Assembly: GCA_038123275.1 (NCBI GenBank)
Contig: JAYORG010000008.1
Coordinates: forward strand, 6,246-70,245
DNA length: 64,000 bases
Direction of reading: 5' to 3'
DNA from: CAJQHT01 sp038123275
Lineage (GTDB): Bacteria > Pseudomonadota > Alphaproteobacteria > Rickettsiales > UBA1997
Made by a program: the position numbers and the translations under genes. The notes under the pieces were generated by a model. That model was given only the letters and a program-made list of their open reading frames with translations, ran no database searches and had not been told where the DNA came from. Of the stretch, positions 26,423 to 35,128 are shown in pieces; within the stretch, counting starts at the first letter, position 1; every line of letters starts with the position of its first letter.

Positions 26423-28252
26423 TTAATATTCCTTATTTTTTAATTCTTCTAATTCTAACCAGCGATTTTCCAAAGTCTCTAATTCTTTGCTAATTTTTTT
26501 AGATCTTATTAAAGATTTATCTCGCAATTCATTATTATTAAAAAATTCTGGATCAGAAAATTGTTCATTTAATTCTTTCAATTCTTTATTTAAATCATCA
26601 ATCTTTTTTGGTAAATTATCCAGTTCATATTGTAATTTATAAGTTAGTTTTTGTGACTTATGGTTGCTTTCATCTTCTTGTTTTTTAGGTTTTTTACTTG
26701 CCTTACTTTTTGATTTTGCTTTAGCTTGGCTAATTTCCTTTTCATAGTCACTGTAGCCACCAATATGCCCCTCAACTATGCCATTACCTTCAAAGGCAAT
26801 AATTTTATTAACTGTTTTATCTAAAAAATCTCGATCATGACTTACCACGAAAAGAGTGCCTTTGTAATTAGATAAAATTTCTTCTAGCATATCTAAAGTA
26901 TCCATATCTAAATCGTTAGTTGGCTCATCTAATATTAAACAATTGCCAGGATTAGCCAAAACTTTAGCCAGCATTAGACGGTTTTTTTGTCCACCAGATA
27001 AAGTACTAACTTGGTCGCCAACTGCACTTGGGTCAAAAAGGAAATCTTTTAAATAGCCACAAACATGACGGCTTTTACCCATGACACTTATGTGGTCTCC
27101 ACCACCAGGAATTAGATTTTTTTGTAAACTTTCATTATTTTTTAAGTCGGATCTTTTTTGATCAAAATAAGAAATGTCAATATTTCTAGAAAGTTTTATT
27201 TTGCCTGAGTCAGGAATTGCCTTTCCAATTAGCATTTTTAAGAAAGTAGTTTTACCAGAACCATTATTGCCCAAAATTCCTATTTTGTCTCCTTTAATTA
27301 CCCTTAAATTAAATTTATCTAGGATAATTTTTGTATTGCCATCTTCTTCAAATTTTTTACTAACCTTAATAAATTCTGCCACAATTTTAGAAGACATTGA
27401 CGGGCTAATTGGAGCTAATTCTAATTTTTGCATAGTTTGGCGAAATAAGCTTTTATCAGCTTTTAAAGCTTCTCTTTCTTTTCTCATTTTGTCTAATCTG
27501 CCAATATTTCTTTTTCTTCTAGCCTTTACTCCTCTGTTAGCCCAATCTTCTTCTAAAGATAAAATTTTTTGCCTATTTTCTAATTCTCTTTGTTCTTGTT
27601 CTAAAAGCATTTCACTGAATTCTTCAAAATAGCTGTAACCTTTAGGACAAACTTTTACTTTGCCTCTATCTAGCCAAAAAACTTTATCGGATATGTTTTT
27701 AAGAAAGGCACGATCATGACTAATACAAACCAAAGTTCCATGATATGATTTAAGATATTCTTCTAGCCATTTAACTGACTTAAAGTCTAAATGATTTGTT
27801 GGTTCGTCAAGAAGAAGCAAATCAGGGTCTTCAATTAAAGAATGTGCCAAGGCAGCTCGGCGTAATTGTCCACCAGAAAGATTACCCATTTTATTATTAA
27901 CATCAATTTGCAAAGGATGAGCAATGACATCTACCATGTAAGAGTAGTCATCACTTTGATTTTCTTTTTTTAAGCCGCTAAAGAGATAATCAAATACTTT
28001 TTGTTCTGGGTCAAAAGTGATGTCCTGTGTTAAATAGCCAATTGAAGTACCAGGAAGTTCAATTCTTTTTCCAGAGCCTAATTCTTGAGTTCCGGTGATC
28101 ATGTTCATCAAAGTGCTTTTTCCAGCACCATTTTTGCCAATTAAGCATATTTTATTTCCCGCATGAATATTAAAGGATAAATCTTCAAAGAGAGGGGTTT
28201 TTCCAAAAGTTACAAAAGCATTTTGAATGGATATTAATAGTGAAGGAGGCAT
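26423..28252 (-). CDS. uup: ABC-F family ATPase, Uup-like
   Basis: This is a soluble tandem ABC ATPase of 609 residues. Domain 1 has Walker A GKNGAGKST, signature LSGGQLRRAALA and DEPTNHLD. Domain 2 has GNNGSGKTT, LSGGQKNRLMLA and DEPTNDLD. The inter-domain linker is short and basic, and the C-terminus (about 525-609) is a Lys/Glu coiled coil, which together point to Uup rather than EttA. Uup acts on ribosomes or branched DNA intermediates. There is no transmembrane segment. A divergent STAS gene starts 75 bases away. Confidence 0.9.
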   Translation of the reverse strand: MPPSLLISIQNAFVTFGKTPLFEDLSFNIHAGNKICLIGKNGAGKSTLMNMITGTQELGSGKRIELPGTSIGYLTQDITFDPEQKVFDYLFSGLKKENQSDDYSYMVDVIAHPLQIDVNNKMGNLSGGQLRRAALAHSLIEDPDLLLLDEPTNHLDFKSVKWLEEYLKSYHGTLVCISHDRAFLKNISDKVFWLDRGKVKVCPKGYSYFEEFSEMLLEQEQRELENRQKILSLEEDWANRGVKARRKRNIGRLDKMRKEREALKADKSLFRQTMQKLELAPISPSMSSKIVAEFIKVSKKFEEDGNTKIILDKFNLRVIKGDKIGILGNNGSGKTTFLKMLIGKAIPDSGKIKLSRNIDISYFDQKRSDLKNNESLQKNLIPGGGDHISVMGKSRHVCGYLKDFLFDPSAVGDQVSTLSGGQKNRLMLAKVLANPGNCLILDEPTNDLDMDTLDMLEEILSNYKGTLFVVSHDRDFLDKTVNKIIAFEGNGIVEGHIGGYSDYEKEISQAKAKSKSKASKKPKKQEDESNHKSQKLTYKLQYELDNLPKKIDDLNKELKELNEQFSDPEFFNNNELRDKSLIRSKKISKELETLENRWLELEELKNKEY

Positions 28253-28327
28253 TTTAAATTAAAGTTTGAGTTAAACTTAAAAATATGTTACTATCTTGTT
28301 AAAGGCAATTTAAAATTTGGTAATGAA

Positions 28328-28699
28328 ATGACTGTAAAATACAAAGAATATCCACAAGATAAATTAATAGAAATAGAGGTAAGTGGTAAAATTACGCGTC
28401 AAGATTTTGATTTAATTACGCAAAAGATGATTAAATTTATTGGCGCACATGGTGAAATAAAGCTTTTAGAAGTAGTAAAAGATTTTAAAGGTTTTGATCC
28501 ATCATTAATTTGGGATGGCATAAAATTTGACGTAAAGCATATGAAATATTACAAAAAATGTGCCATTGTTTTTAATATGGGATGGGTAGGGCCATTTACT
28601 AAAGCAATTGATTTTGTAATTTCTTGTCAGCTAAGAAGTTTTGCTCTTAGAGAAATTAGTAAAGCTAGAGATTGGCTAAAAGAATCTAAGCAATTTTAG
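28328..28699 (+). CDS. SpoIIAA-like STAS domain protein
   Basis: This 123-residue single-domain protein resembles the SpoIIAA-like (DUF3478) STAS group: IEIEVSGKITRQDFD, an acidic/hydrophobic LLEVVKDFKGFDP and CAIVFNMGWVGPF, with a terminal helix ending RDWLKESKQF. The fold usually binds lipids or regulatory partners. Its last 14 bases overlap the stop end of the convergent nuclease-fusion gene. Function here is unknown. Confidence 0.75.
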   Translation: MTVKYKEYPQDKLIEIEVSGKITRQDFDLITQKMIKFIGAHGEIKLLEVVKDFKGFDPSLIWDGIKFDVKHMKYYKKCAIVFNMGWVGPFTKAIDFVISCQLRSFALREISKARDWLKESKQF

Positions 28700-29510
28700 C
28701 AAAACCTTTTGTGACTAATTCTTCATTGAGATAAATACCATTTTTAAATATTTCCATTTGTGTTGCTTTTTTATCATCTTCTATTTTGGGATAAAAAATA
28801 TCTCCTACATACCTGCCATAAAGATCAATTTTGCTTGTTTTAACAATTAATGTTTCTAAGCGAGATGCTAGTTCTTTTAAATATTCAAAAGCTTCCTTGC
28901 CTTTAGCAGTTTTAATTTCTGGTGCATCAATTTGGCTTAGCCTTAAGCGTTGCTCCTTAATTATTTGAAAACCTAAGTCAATATCTAAAAGAAGAGTATC
29001 TCCATCGATAACTCTTTTAATATTTGCTTTGTAAAGATAGTTGGGAGTTGTTGGTCTTTTAATTTTAGATTCACCATATTCTTTATTGTTGGTTGTGCCA
29101 ACTTTAATTGCTTCTATTAATTTGTTTCTACCCCAATTTTGTGTTTTGGCTTTTTCTTCTAGTTCCATTCTTAAGTCACCATTTTTAATGGTAATTAAAC
29201 TTTTGTAATGTGACCAAGTTAAAATAGTTTCTTTTTCTCCAAGACCATTTGGATAAGTTCTAAAGAAAATAACGGATCTTCTTAAAATTGACGGGTCTAC
29301 ATTAATCTCTTTAGCTAAATCTAGCAATGCTGATGAATAGTAGTTGGAGTTGTTTGTTAATTTTTCCCTTTCTATTCTTCTTCCTATGTGCCAATAAGCA
29401 GAGGATAATTCATTTTTTGCTACTTCTGTTACTTTCTTTTTTGTAGTGTTAATAAGGTTTCTAACATCTGCAACTAATCTTTGATATTGGTATTGAGTAA
29501 GTATTGACAT
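28686..29510 (-). CDS. DUF1016 N-terminal domain fused to a staphylococcal-type nuclease domain
   Basis: Residues about 5-135 match the DUF1016/YhcG N-terminal domain (LSSAYWHIGRRIE, RRSVIFFRTYP, LTWSHYKSLI), normally joined to a PD-(D/E)XK nuclease. Here the C-terminal half (about 160-274) is instead an SNase-like domain with the complete catalytic set: VIDGDTLLLD, RLRLSQIDAPE (Arg, Asp, Glu) and YGRYVGD (Arg). The DUF1016 part probably mediates DNA or protein recognition. There is no signal peptide, so it would act in the cytoplasm unless exported by another route. I know of no characterised protein of this layout. Confidence 0.85.
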   Translation of the reverse strand: MSILTQYQYQRLVADVRNLINTTKKKVTEVAKNELSSAYWHIGRRIEREKLTNNSNYYSSALLDLAKEINVDPSILRRSVIFFRTYPNGLGEKETILTWSHYKSLITIKNGDLRMELEEKAKTQNWGRNKLIEAIKVGTTNNKEYGESKIKRPTTPNYLYKANIKRVIDGDTLLLDIDLGFQIIKEQRLRLSQIDAPEIKTAKGKEAFEYLKELASRLETLIVKTSKIDLYGRYVGDIFYPKIEDDKKATQMEIFKNGIYLNEELVTKGFAKIA

Positions 29511-29559
29511 GATCTTCGTAAAATTTACTAGTTATTAGTGTTTAATAAATATTTTGCTT

Positions 29560-29930
29560 ACCATCAATCTGTGATTGATGCCTGAGTTTTTTTAATACAA
29601 CTTATTTTAAACAAGATAAAAAATATTGTGCTCAGTGAGCACAATATTTTTCTTCAAGCAGCTACTATTCTGATTTAAAAGATTTTGTCAATATTAGAGA
29701 GGGTTGTTTTCTCATTTTGAGACTAAAAAAATATTTAGTAATAACTTAGAAAAAAATAATTGTGCTCAGTGAGGCAAAAGCGTTAAAAAAAACAATTAAT
29801 AATTGTTTTTAGCTTTTGCGGCCATCAATCTTTGATTGATGCCTGAGTTTTTTCTTAAATATTACTACTGTTTTAAACAAGATAAAATATTAAAAGAATA
29901 ATTGTGCTCACTGAGCACAATTATTTTCTT
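29560..29930. repeat. Array of paired hairpins, non-coding
   Basis: Two unit types recur. H1 is CATCAATC-n3-GATTGATG followed by CCTGAG and a T run, at 29562-29596 and 29823-29855. H2 is a long perfect palindrome around TTGTGCTCA-n-TGAGCACAA, at 29621-29649 and 29897-29925. A third, half copy of H2 (about 29757-29774) runs into another stem, 29773-29819 (GCAAAAGC with GCTTTTGC). The spacers between H1 and H2 share TTTTAAACAAGATAAAA. There is no ORF. It may be a stack of terminators or a mobile palindrome. Confidence 0.75.
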
Positions 29931-30016
29931 CTACTACTAACCAATCAAATTTCCTTGCTTTTTCTAAATAAATTTACACAACTAGTTTAAGTTAATAAAT
30001 AAATTTAAGGAAAAAT

Positions 30017-30690
30017 ATGAAAAGACTAAAATATTTGATGTTGATGATATTGTTGCCAACATCAAAGTTATTTGCAGCACCATCAATTGTTATTTTAGTG
30101 CAATTGCTGGTAAGGGTAAATCTTCTAGTGAGGCTAAATATTCTTCATCTGAGTTGATGGTAGAAGAATTAATTGCATCAGTTTCTAATATTTCAAAAAT
30201 AGCCAATATTAAAGCTGAGCAATTTTCACAAATTTCAAGTCAGGATATGAATAATGAGGTTTGGTTAAAATTAGCTAAAAGAGTTAATGCGCTTCTTAGA
30301 AAAAGAAGTGTTAATGGTGCATGGTACGGATACTTTAGAAGAAACAGCATATTTTTTAAATTTGGTAGTTAAAAGTTCAAAGCCAGTATGATTGAAAATT
30401 TATTAGAAAATAATGTTAAAGGTGTTGTTTATGCTGGAGTAGGTAATGGAAATATCTACAAAGATAGCCTAGAGAGCCTAATTAAAGCCAGAGAAAAGGG
30501 GTTAATTTTAGTAAGAAGCTCTAGAGCTGGATCAGGTTTCATAACGCCAAATGCTGAAATTAATGACGATCAATATGGGTTTATTAGTTCTGACAATTTA
30601 AGTCCTCAAAAGGCTAGAATATTGCTTATGTTAGCATTAACCAAAAGCAGTGATCCAGAAGAAATTCAGGAACTATTTTGGAGTTACTAG
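30017..30690 (+). pseudogene. Type II L-asparaginase remnant
   Basis: An ATG at 30017 starts a signal peptide and PSIVIL. After that the frame is lost, and the conserved threonine block (ATGGTI region) is partly deleted. Reading across frames restores AGKGKSSSEAKYSSSELM, then SQDMNNEVWLKLAKRVNALL, then HGTDTLEETAYFLNLVVKSS (second catalytic block). After a further deletion comes MIENLLENNVKGVVYAGVGN and the C-terminal helices to 30690. At least two frameshifts and two deletions are visible. This was a periplasmic L-asparaginase (about 350 residues); it is now dead. Confidence 0.85.
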
Positions 30691-30745
30691 TATTTCTTTA
30701 TTTTGTCATATTGTCTCATTATCAGTCAATATTCACACAAACATA

Positions 30746-30808
30746 TTGCCACCATCCCTATTTTATGATATAATCTAATGTGTAGATTTACTTAAAGTAA
30801 AAAGGAGA
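30746..30808 (+). promoter_or_regulatory. Sigma-70 type promoter and strong RBS of ankyrin gene
   Basis: TTGCCA (30746-30751), a 17-base spacer and TATAAT (30769-30774) form a near-consensus promoter. AAAGGAGA at about 30801-30808 is a strong ribosome-binding site at good distance from the ATG at 30815. Confidence 0.7.
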
Positions 30809-30814
30809 TATACC

Positions 30815-31549
30815 ATGTTTAAAGAATTAAAGAATATGTTAAAGAAGTCCAATGAGGAAAGACTATGCGATCTTTGTGATCGAGATAGTGTCTGGAGTCG
30901 TTACACCATTGGCATCAAAAGATTATTAAAAGATTCCAATTTAGATGTTAATTGCCATGATGATGTTGGCATGAGCGCTTTACATTATGCCATTTCTAAT
31001 AAATATTACAAAGCAGTAGACTTATTATTAAAACATAGTGCTGATCCATCTCTTTTAGATAGAAGAGGTTTTAGTCCCTTAGGATATGCTTTTAGAATAC
31101 GCAAAAAATATGGCATAGAATCTAGCAGGAAAATGATAATTAAATTAATCAAAGCAGGAGCTAAGGCCAATATATTAACGCTAAAAAAAATAGTGAAAGA
31201 CCATGGTTTTAGTGAAAAAATTATTACAGCATTACTAACAAAAGAAAGAACTCAATCTGGTTTTAATAAGGGTAATATGGTAGATGATCAAATATTAAAG
31301 GAGGTATCCAATGCAAAGGAGGCATTAGATAAAAAAAATATTTCCAAGAAAGTTATTGATTTACTGCTTGAGTCTCATCCTAGTTTTGATAAAATATCAC
31401 AAGAACATTCTTTAAACAGAGTAAAATGTAATGCAGATAATGATCAAGGAATAGATTTATCTTTTATCGAAGTTGAAGCTGCAGGTAAAATTGATAATAG
31501 CGCTCAAGAAAGCGTAAGGAAAAATCTTGATAAACTCAAGAAAATGTAA
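30815..31549 (+). CDS. Ankyrin-repeat protein
   Basis: This 244-residue protein has about two to three ankyrin repeats (residues about 35-115: DVNCHDDVGMSALHYAISNK, KAVDLLLKHSADPSLLDRRG, FSPLGYAFR, KMIIKLIKAGAKANI). It lacks a signal peptide and has a charged C-terminal region without known domain. Ankyrin proteins of intracellular bacteria are often type IV secreted effectors binding host proteins; that role is inference. The 3' end carries a short duplication: GTAAGGAAAAAT occurs twice around the stop codon. Confidence 0.82.
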   Translation: MFKELKNMLKKSNEERLCDLCDRDSVWSRYTIGIKRLLKDSNLDVNCHDDVGMSALHYAISNKYYKAVDLLLKHSADPSLLDRRGFSPLGYAFRIRKKYGIESSRKMIIKLIKAGAKANILTLKKIVKDHGFSEKIITALLTKERTQSGFNKGNMVDDQILKEVSNAKEALDKKNISKKVIDLLLESHPSFDKISQEHSLNRVKCNADNDQGIDLSFIEVEAAGKIDNSAQESVRKNLDKLKKM

Positions 31550-31577
31550 GGAAAAATATTAATAAAACCTAGACTAT

Positions 31578-33695
31578 CTAACCATCATAACGATCAACTT
31601 CTAGAATCTTATCTAAAATTCTTAAAGATAATATTATTCCTTCAAGATGCTTAGAGTTTTTAACTTCAATATCTAAAATAATATCAAAGAAATCCTTAGA
31701 TCTATTTACAATATCAATATTACTAATATTAATATTTCTTTTGGCCATGGCATTACTAACATCTGCTAAGGCTCCAGACTGATTTTTAATAACTATTTTT
31801 ACTCTACTTCGATAAAGTTCGTCTTGGTTTTGCGTTTTATTTTTCCAACATACATCAAGCAACATTTGTGGATTAGTGGCAATATTTTTTACAAAAGAGC
31901 AATTTTTATTATGAATCATAACGCCGCTTCCTGTATTGATAATACCAGTAATTTCATCACCAGGAATTGGATTACAACAAGTAGCAAAATTCATAGCCAT
32001 TCCAGAAATTAAGCCATCAATTGGCAGACTATTTTCATGATTTTTAGTTTTACCTTTTTTACTTTCTTTAAAGTTGGGATAAATAGCATCTAAAATTTCA
32101 TGTCTGGATATTATCCCTTGAGCAATAAAAATATAAAGTTCATCAATAGTTTTTTTATTAAATAAAATTAAGGATTTTTCTAATAATTTATCATTTATTT
32201 CCAAGCCCTTTTTATTAAAATATTTATTGATAATTGCTTTTCCTAATTTTGTGTATTCGTCATGTTGTTCATCGCGAATAAAATGTTTAATTGCAGCTTT
32301 GGCCTTAGAAGTGGTAACAAATTGCAGCCAATTTGGAGAAGGTTTAGATTTTTTAGAAGTAATTATTTCAATTTGATCACCATTTTCTAACTTTTGTCTA
32401 AGTGGAGCTGTAACACCGTTAACTTTAGCACTAGAACATCTATCCCCTACTTCAGAATGAATAGCATAAGCAAAATCAACAATTGTTGAACCATTTGGTA
32501 AATTGAAAACATCACCATTTGGAGTAAAACAAAAAACCTGATCTTTATGCATTTGAATTTTATGATTTTGCAGTACTTCACTAGCATCAGCTGCATGTTC
32601 AAACAAACCAATCAAATCTCTAATCCATTTATATTGGTAACTTTCGCTATTTAATTTCTCCTTTTGTTTGTAAGACCAATGGGCTGCCACTCCATATTCT
32701 GCTATTTCATGCATTTCTTTGCTTCTAATTTGAATTTCAATCTTCTTATTTCCTGGCCCTAACACAACAAAATGTATTGATCGGTAATTATTTTCTTTTG
32801 GCGTACTAATGTAATCTTTAAAACTATTTGGAATCATGGAATAATTAGAATTAATAATTCCTAATACTTTGTAACAAGATAGTAAGTCATCAACAATAAT
32901 TCTAAAAGCCATTATGTCGTAAAGATGGTAGAAGCTAACATTTTTTTGACGCATTTTATTAAAAATTGAATAAGGCTTTTTTTCGCGTCCATAAATATCA
33001 AAATTTTTAAGATGTTTAGAAATTTTTGATTTTAAATCATCAATAATTTTATCAATGGAGTTTTTACGTTTTTTCTTTAATTCTTTTAAACGATCAACAA
33101 TATATTTTTTTTCTGATTTATGAGTTTGTTCAAAAGATAATTCCTGCAATTCATCACGAATATGATACATGCCTATTCTTGCGGCTAATGGTGCATAAAT
33201 TATTAAACTTTCATTGGCAATTCTAATTCTTTTAGCTTTTGATGAAATGAAATTGATGGTGCGCATATTATGCAGCCTATCAGCTACTTTAACCAATAAA
33301 ACTCTAATATCTTGCGACATGGCCATGACCAATTTGCGGAAATTTTCAGCGGCTCTACTACTAGATGGTAGTGATTCAATTTTGGTTAATTTGGTAACGC
33401 CATCAACCAATAAGGCAATTTCTTCACCAAATTCTTCTTTAATATCATCCAAAGTAATATCAGTATCTTCAACCGTATCATGTAAAATAGCGGTAATAAT
33501 AGAGGAAGTATCTAATTTCAGGTCAATTAAAATTTCAGCAACCGCTAGGGGATGAGAAAAATAAGGTTCCCCAGAGGATCTTTTTTGTTTGCTATGTGCT
33601 TTTTTTGATAGTTTGTAGGCTTTGATGACAAGATCTTCATCAAAGTTCTTTTGATATTCCTTGATTTTTTTTACCAGCCCTTTAGCTGTAATCAT
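31578..33695 (-). CDS. spoT: Bifunctional (p)ppGpp synthetase/hydrolase (Rel/SpoT)
   Basis: This 705-residue stringent-response enzyme has an HD hydrolase (about 20-200: FSHPLAV with His48, LHDTVEDTD with His72/Asp73, LLVDGVTK), a synthetase (about 235-345: PYSIFNKM, YDIMAFRIIVDD, NNYRSIHFVVLGP, IQIRSKEMHEIAEYGVAAHW), TGS (about 385-450: CFTPNGDVFNLPNGSTIVDF), a Zn-finger-like CCNPIPGDEI and a C-terminal ACT domain. All catalytic blocks look intact, unlike the fragmented relatives in many Rickettsia. It lies downstream of rpoZ on the same strand, a conserved pair. Confidence 0.95.
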   Translation of the reverse strand: MITAKGLVKKIKEYQKNFDEDLVIKAYKLSKKAHSKQKRSSGEPYFSHPLAVAEILIDLKLDTSSIITAILHDTVEDTDITLDDIKEEFGEEIALLVDGVTKLTKIESLPSSSRAAENFRKLVMAMSQDIRVLLVKVADRLHNMRTINFISSKAKRIRIANESLIIYAPLAARIGMYHIRDELQELSFEQTHKSEKKYIVDRLKELKKKRKNSIDKIIDDLKSKISKHLKNFDIYGREKKPYSIFNKMRQKNVSFYHLYDIMAFRIIVDDLLSCYKVLGIINSNYSMIPNSFKDYISTPKENNYRSIHFVVLGPGNKKIEIQIRSKEMHEIAEYGVAAHWSYKQKEKLNSESYQYKWIRDLIGLFEHAADASEVLQNHKIQMHKDQVFCFTPNGDVFNLPNGSTIVDFAYAIHSEVGDRCSSAKVNGVTAPLRQKLENGDQIEIITSKKSKPSPNWLQFVTTSKAKAAIKHFIRDEQHDEYTKLGKAIINKYFNKKGLEINDKLLEKSLILFNKKTIDELYIFIAQGIISRHEILDAIYPNFKESKKGKTKNHENSLPIDGLISGMAMNFATCCNPIPGDEITGIINTGSGVMIHNKNCSFVKNIATNPQMLLDVCWKNKTQNQDELYRSRVKIVIKNQSGALADVSNAMAKRNINISNIDIVNRSKDFFDIILDIEVKNSKHLEGIILSLRILDKILEVDRYDG

Positions 33696-33761
33696 ATCTT
33701 AAACTCTACTATTAAGTTAGAATTAGACAACAATGAGCTAAGTAATAAGATCCTTAATTAT

Positions 33762-34106
33762 CTAATCGTCAACAACTACATTGTCATCTAGGAAAATATT
33801 GTCTCTAAGAGGCATCGTATTTTCTGCTTCATCAGCAATAGCTGTACTAGATTCTTCTTTAATAAAATTATCAATCATCTCAGTTCCTTTATTTCTAGAT
33901 GATTCAATAATATTTTGACGAATTGTTGGTACATCAACTAATTCTTCAGCAATTTCTCTTAAGGCAATAACTGATGGTTTTTCTTGCACATCAAGTGTGG
34001 TAGCAGCTCCTGATAAGATGCTTTTTGCTCTATTATTAGCAATTAAGCATAATTCAAATCTATTTGGAACAATTGTAACGCAATCTTCTACAGTGACTCT
34101 GGCCAT
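33762..34106 (-). CDS. rpoZ: RNA polymerase omega subunit
   Basis: This 114-residue omega subunit assists RNA polymerase assembly. It starts MARVTVEDCVTIVPNRFELC and contains ANNRAKSILSG and KPSVIALREIAEE, all diagnostic. The acidic C-terminal tail is longer than in E. coli, as in other alphaproteobacteria. The spoT gene follows at about 66 bases, the conserved order, so they probably share a transcript. Confidence 0.95.
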   Translation of the reverse strand: MARVTVEDCVTIVPNRFELCLIANNRAKSILSGAATTLDVQEKPSVIALREIAEELVDVPTIRQNIIESSRNKGTEMIDNFIKEESSTAIADEAENTMPLRDNIFLDDNVVVDD

Positions 34107-34273
34107 TTTATCTTAAAAATTATTTTATTGTTTATGTGCCACATTTAGTGACGCCCTATTATTACTAGGTATTTCCTTCATAATACCCAAGGGTACAATT
34201 ATCAATTTTAAATTGAAATTTAGAAGGACTGGATGTTAACTATTATCTTTTTATTAATCAAGCAATAATCAAC

Positions 34274-35068
34274 ATGGCAGACACAGTAAAAATACATAGC
34301 AAAGAAGATTTTGCCAAAATGCGTATTGCTGGCAAATTAGCTGCAGGTATTTTAGATTATATAGCTGATTTTGTTGATGTTGGTATTACAACCAATAAGT
34401 TAAACCAGCTTTGTCATGACAAAATAGTGAGTCAAGGTGCTATTCCAGCCCCTTTAAACTATCGCGGTTTCCCCAAATCGGTTTGCACTTCTATTAATCA
34501 TGTAATTTGCCATGGTATTCCTAGTGAAAAAAAATTAAAAAAGGGCGATATCATCAATATTGATGTTACTGTAATTGTTGATGGTTGGCATGGTGATACT
34601 AGCAGAATGTATCACGTTGGCAAACCTTCAATTAAAGCAAAAAGATTATGCCAAGTTGCTTACGATTCTATGATGCTTGGAATAGATCAAGTTAAGCCTG
34701 GAAATACAATTGGTGACATAGGTCATGCCATTCAAACCTATGTAGAGGATAGTGGTTTTTCAGTTGTTAGAGATTATTGTGGGCATGGTTTGGGTAAAGT
34801 TTTTCATGATGCGCCAAATATTTTACATTATGGCAAAAAAAATACTGGTCTTGTTCTAGAAGAAGGCATGTTTTTTACCATTGAGCCAATGGTTAATGCT
34901 GGAAGTTATGAGACTATTTTAAATAAACATGATGGTTGGACGGTTACAACAAGAGATAAATCTTTATCAGCACAATTTGAACATAGTATGGGTGTTACTA
35001 AAGATGGTGTTGAGGTTTTTACTACCTCTCCTAAAGGTTTAGATTATCCACCTTATAAAAATAAATAG
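34274..35068 (+). CDS. map: Methionine aminopeptidase, type I
   Basis: This cytosolic metalloenzyme removes N-terminal methionine. The motifs are NHVICHGIP (substrate His), DIINIDVTVIVDGWHGDTSRM (metal-binding Asp pair), DYCGHGLGKVFH (metal His), FFTIEPMVN (Glu) and SAQFEHSMGV (Glu). At 264 residues it has the usual bacterial length. It is divergent from rpoZ across 167 bases. Confidence 0.96.
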   Translation: MADTVKIHSKEDFAKMRIAGKLAAGILDYIADFVDVGITTNKLNQLCHDKIVSQGAIPAPLNYRGFPKSVCTSINHVICHGIPSEKKLKKGDIINIDVTVIVDGWHGDTSRMYHVGKPSIKAKRLCQVAYDSMMLGIDQVKPGNTIGDIGHAIQTYVEDSGFSVVRDYCGHGLGKVFHDAPNILHYGKKNTGLVLEEGMFFTIEPMVNAGSYETILNKHDGWTVTTRDKSLSAQFEHSMGVTKDGVEVFTTSPKGLDYPPYKNK

Positions 35069-35128
35069 TTTGCATAATAACTTTTGCTTAAGTAGAATTC
35101 GTCGGCTATTTTATTCACAAAAAACGTT

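Noticed and set aside
29560..29930. CRISPR array
   Set aside because: Repeats are few, palindromic and unevenly spaced, with no regular repeat-spacer pattern and no cas genes.
30801..30817. Ribosome-binding site identical to that of common T7 expression vectors, suggesting vector contamination
   Set aside because: AAGGAGATATACC is followed by an AT-rich native ankyrin gene and preceded by native sequence; a chance match to a strong consensus.
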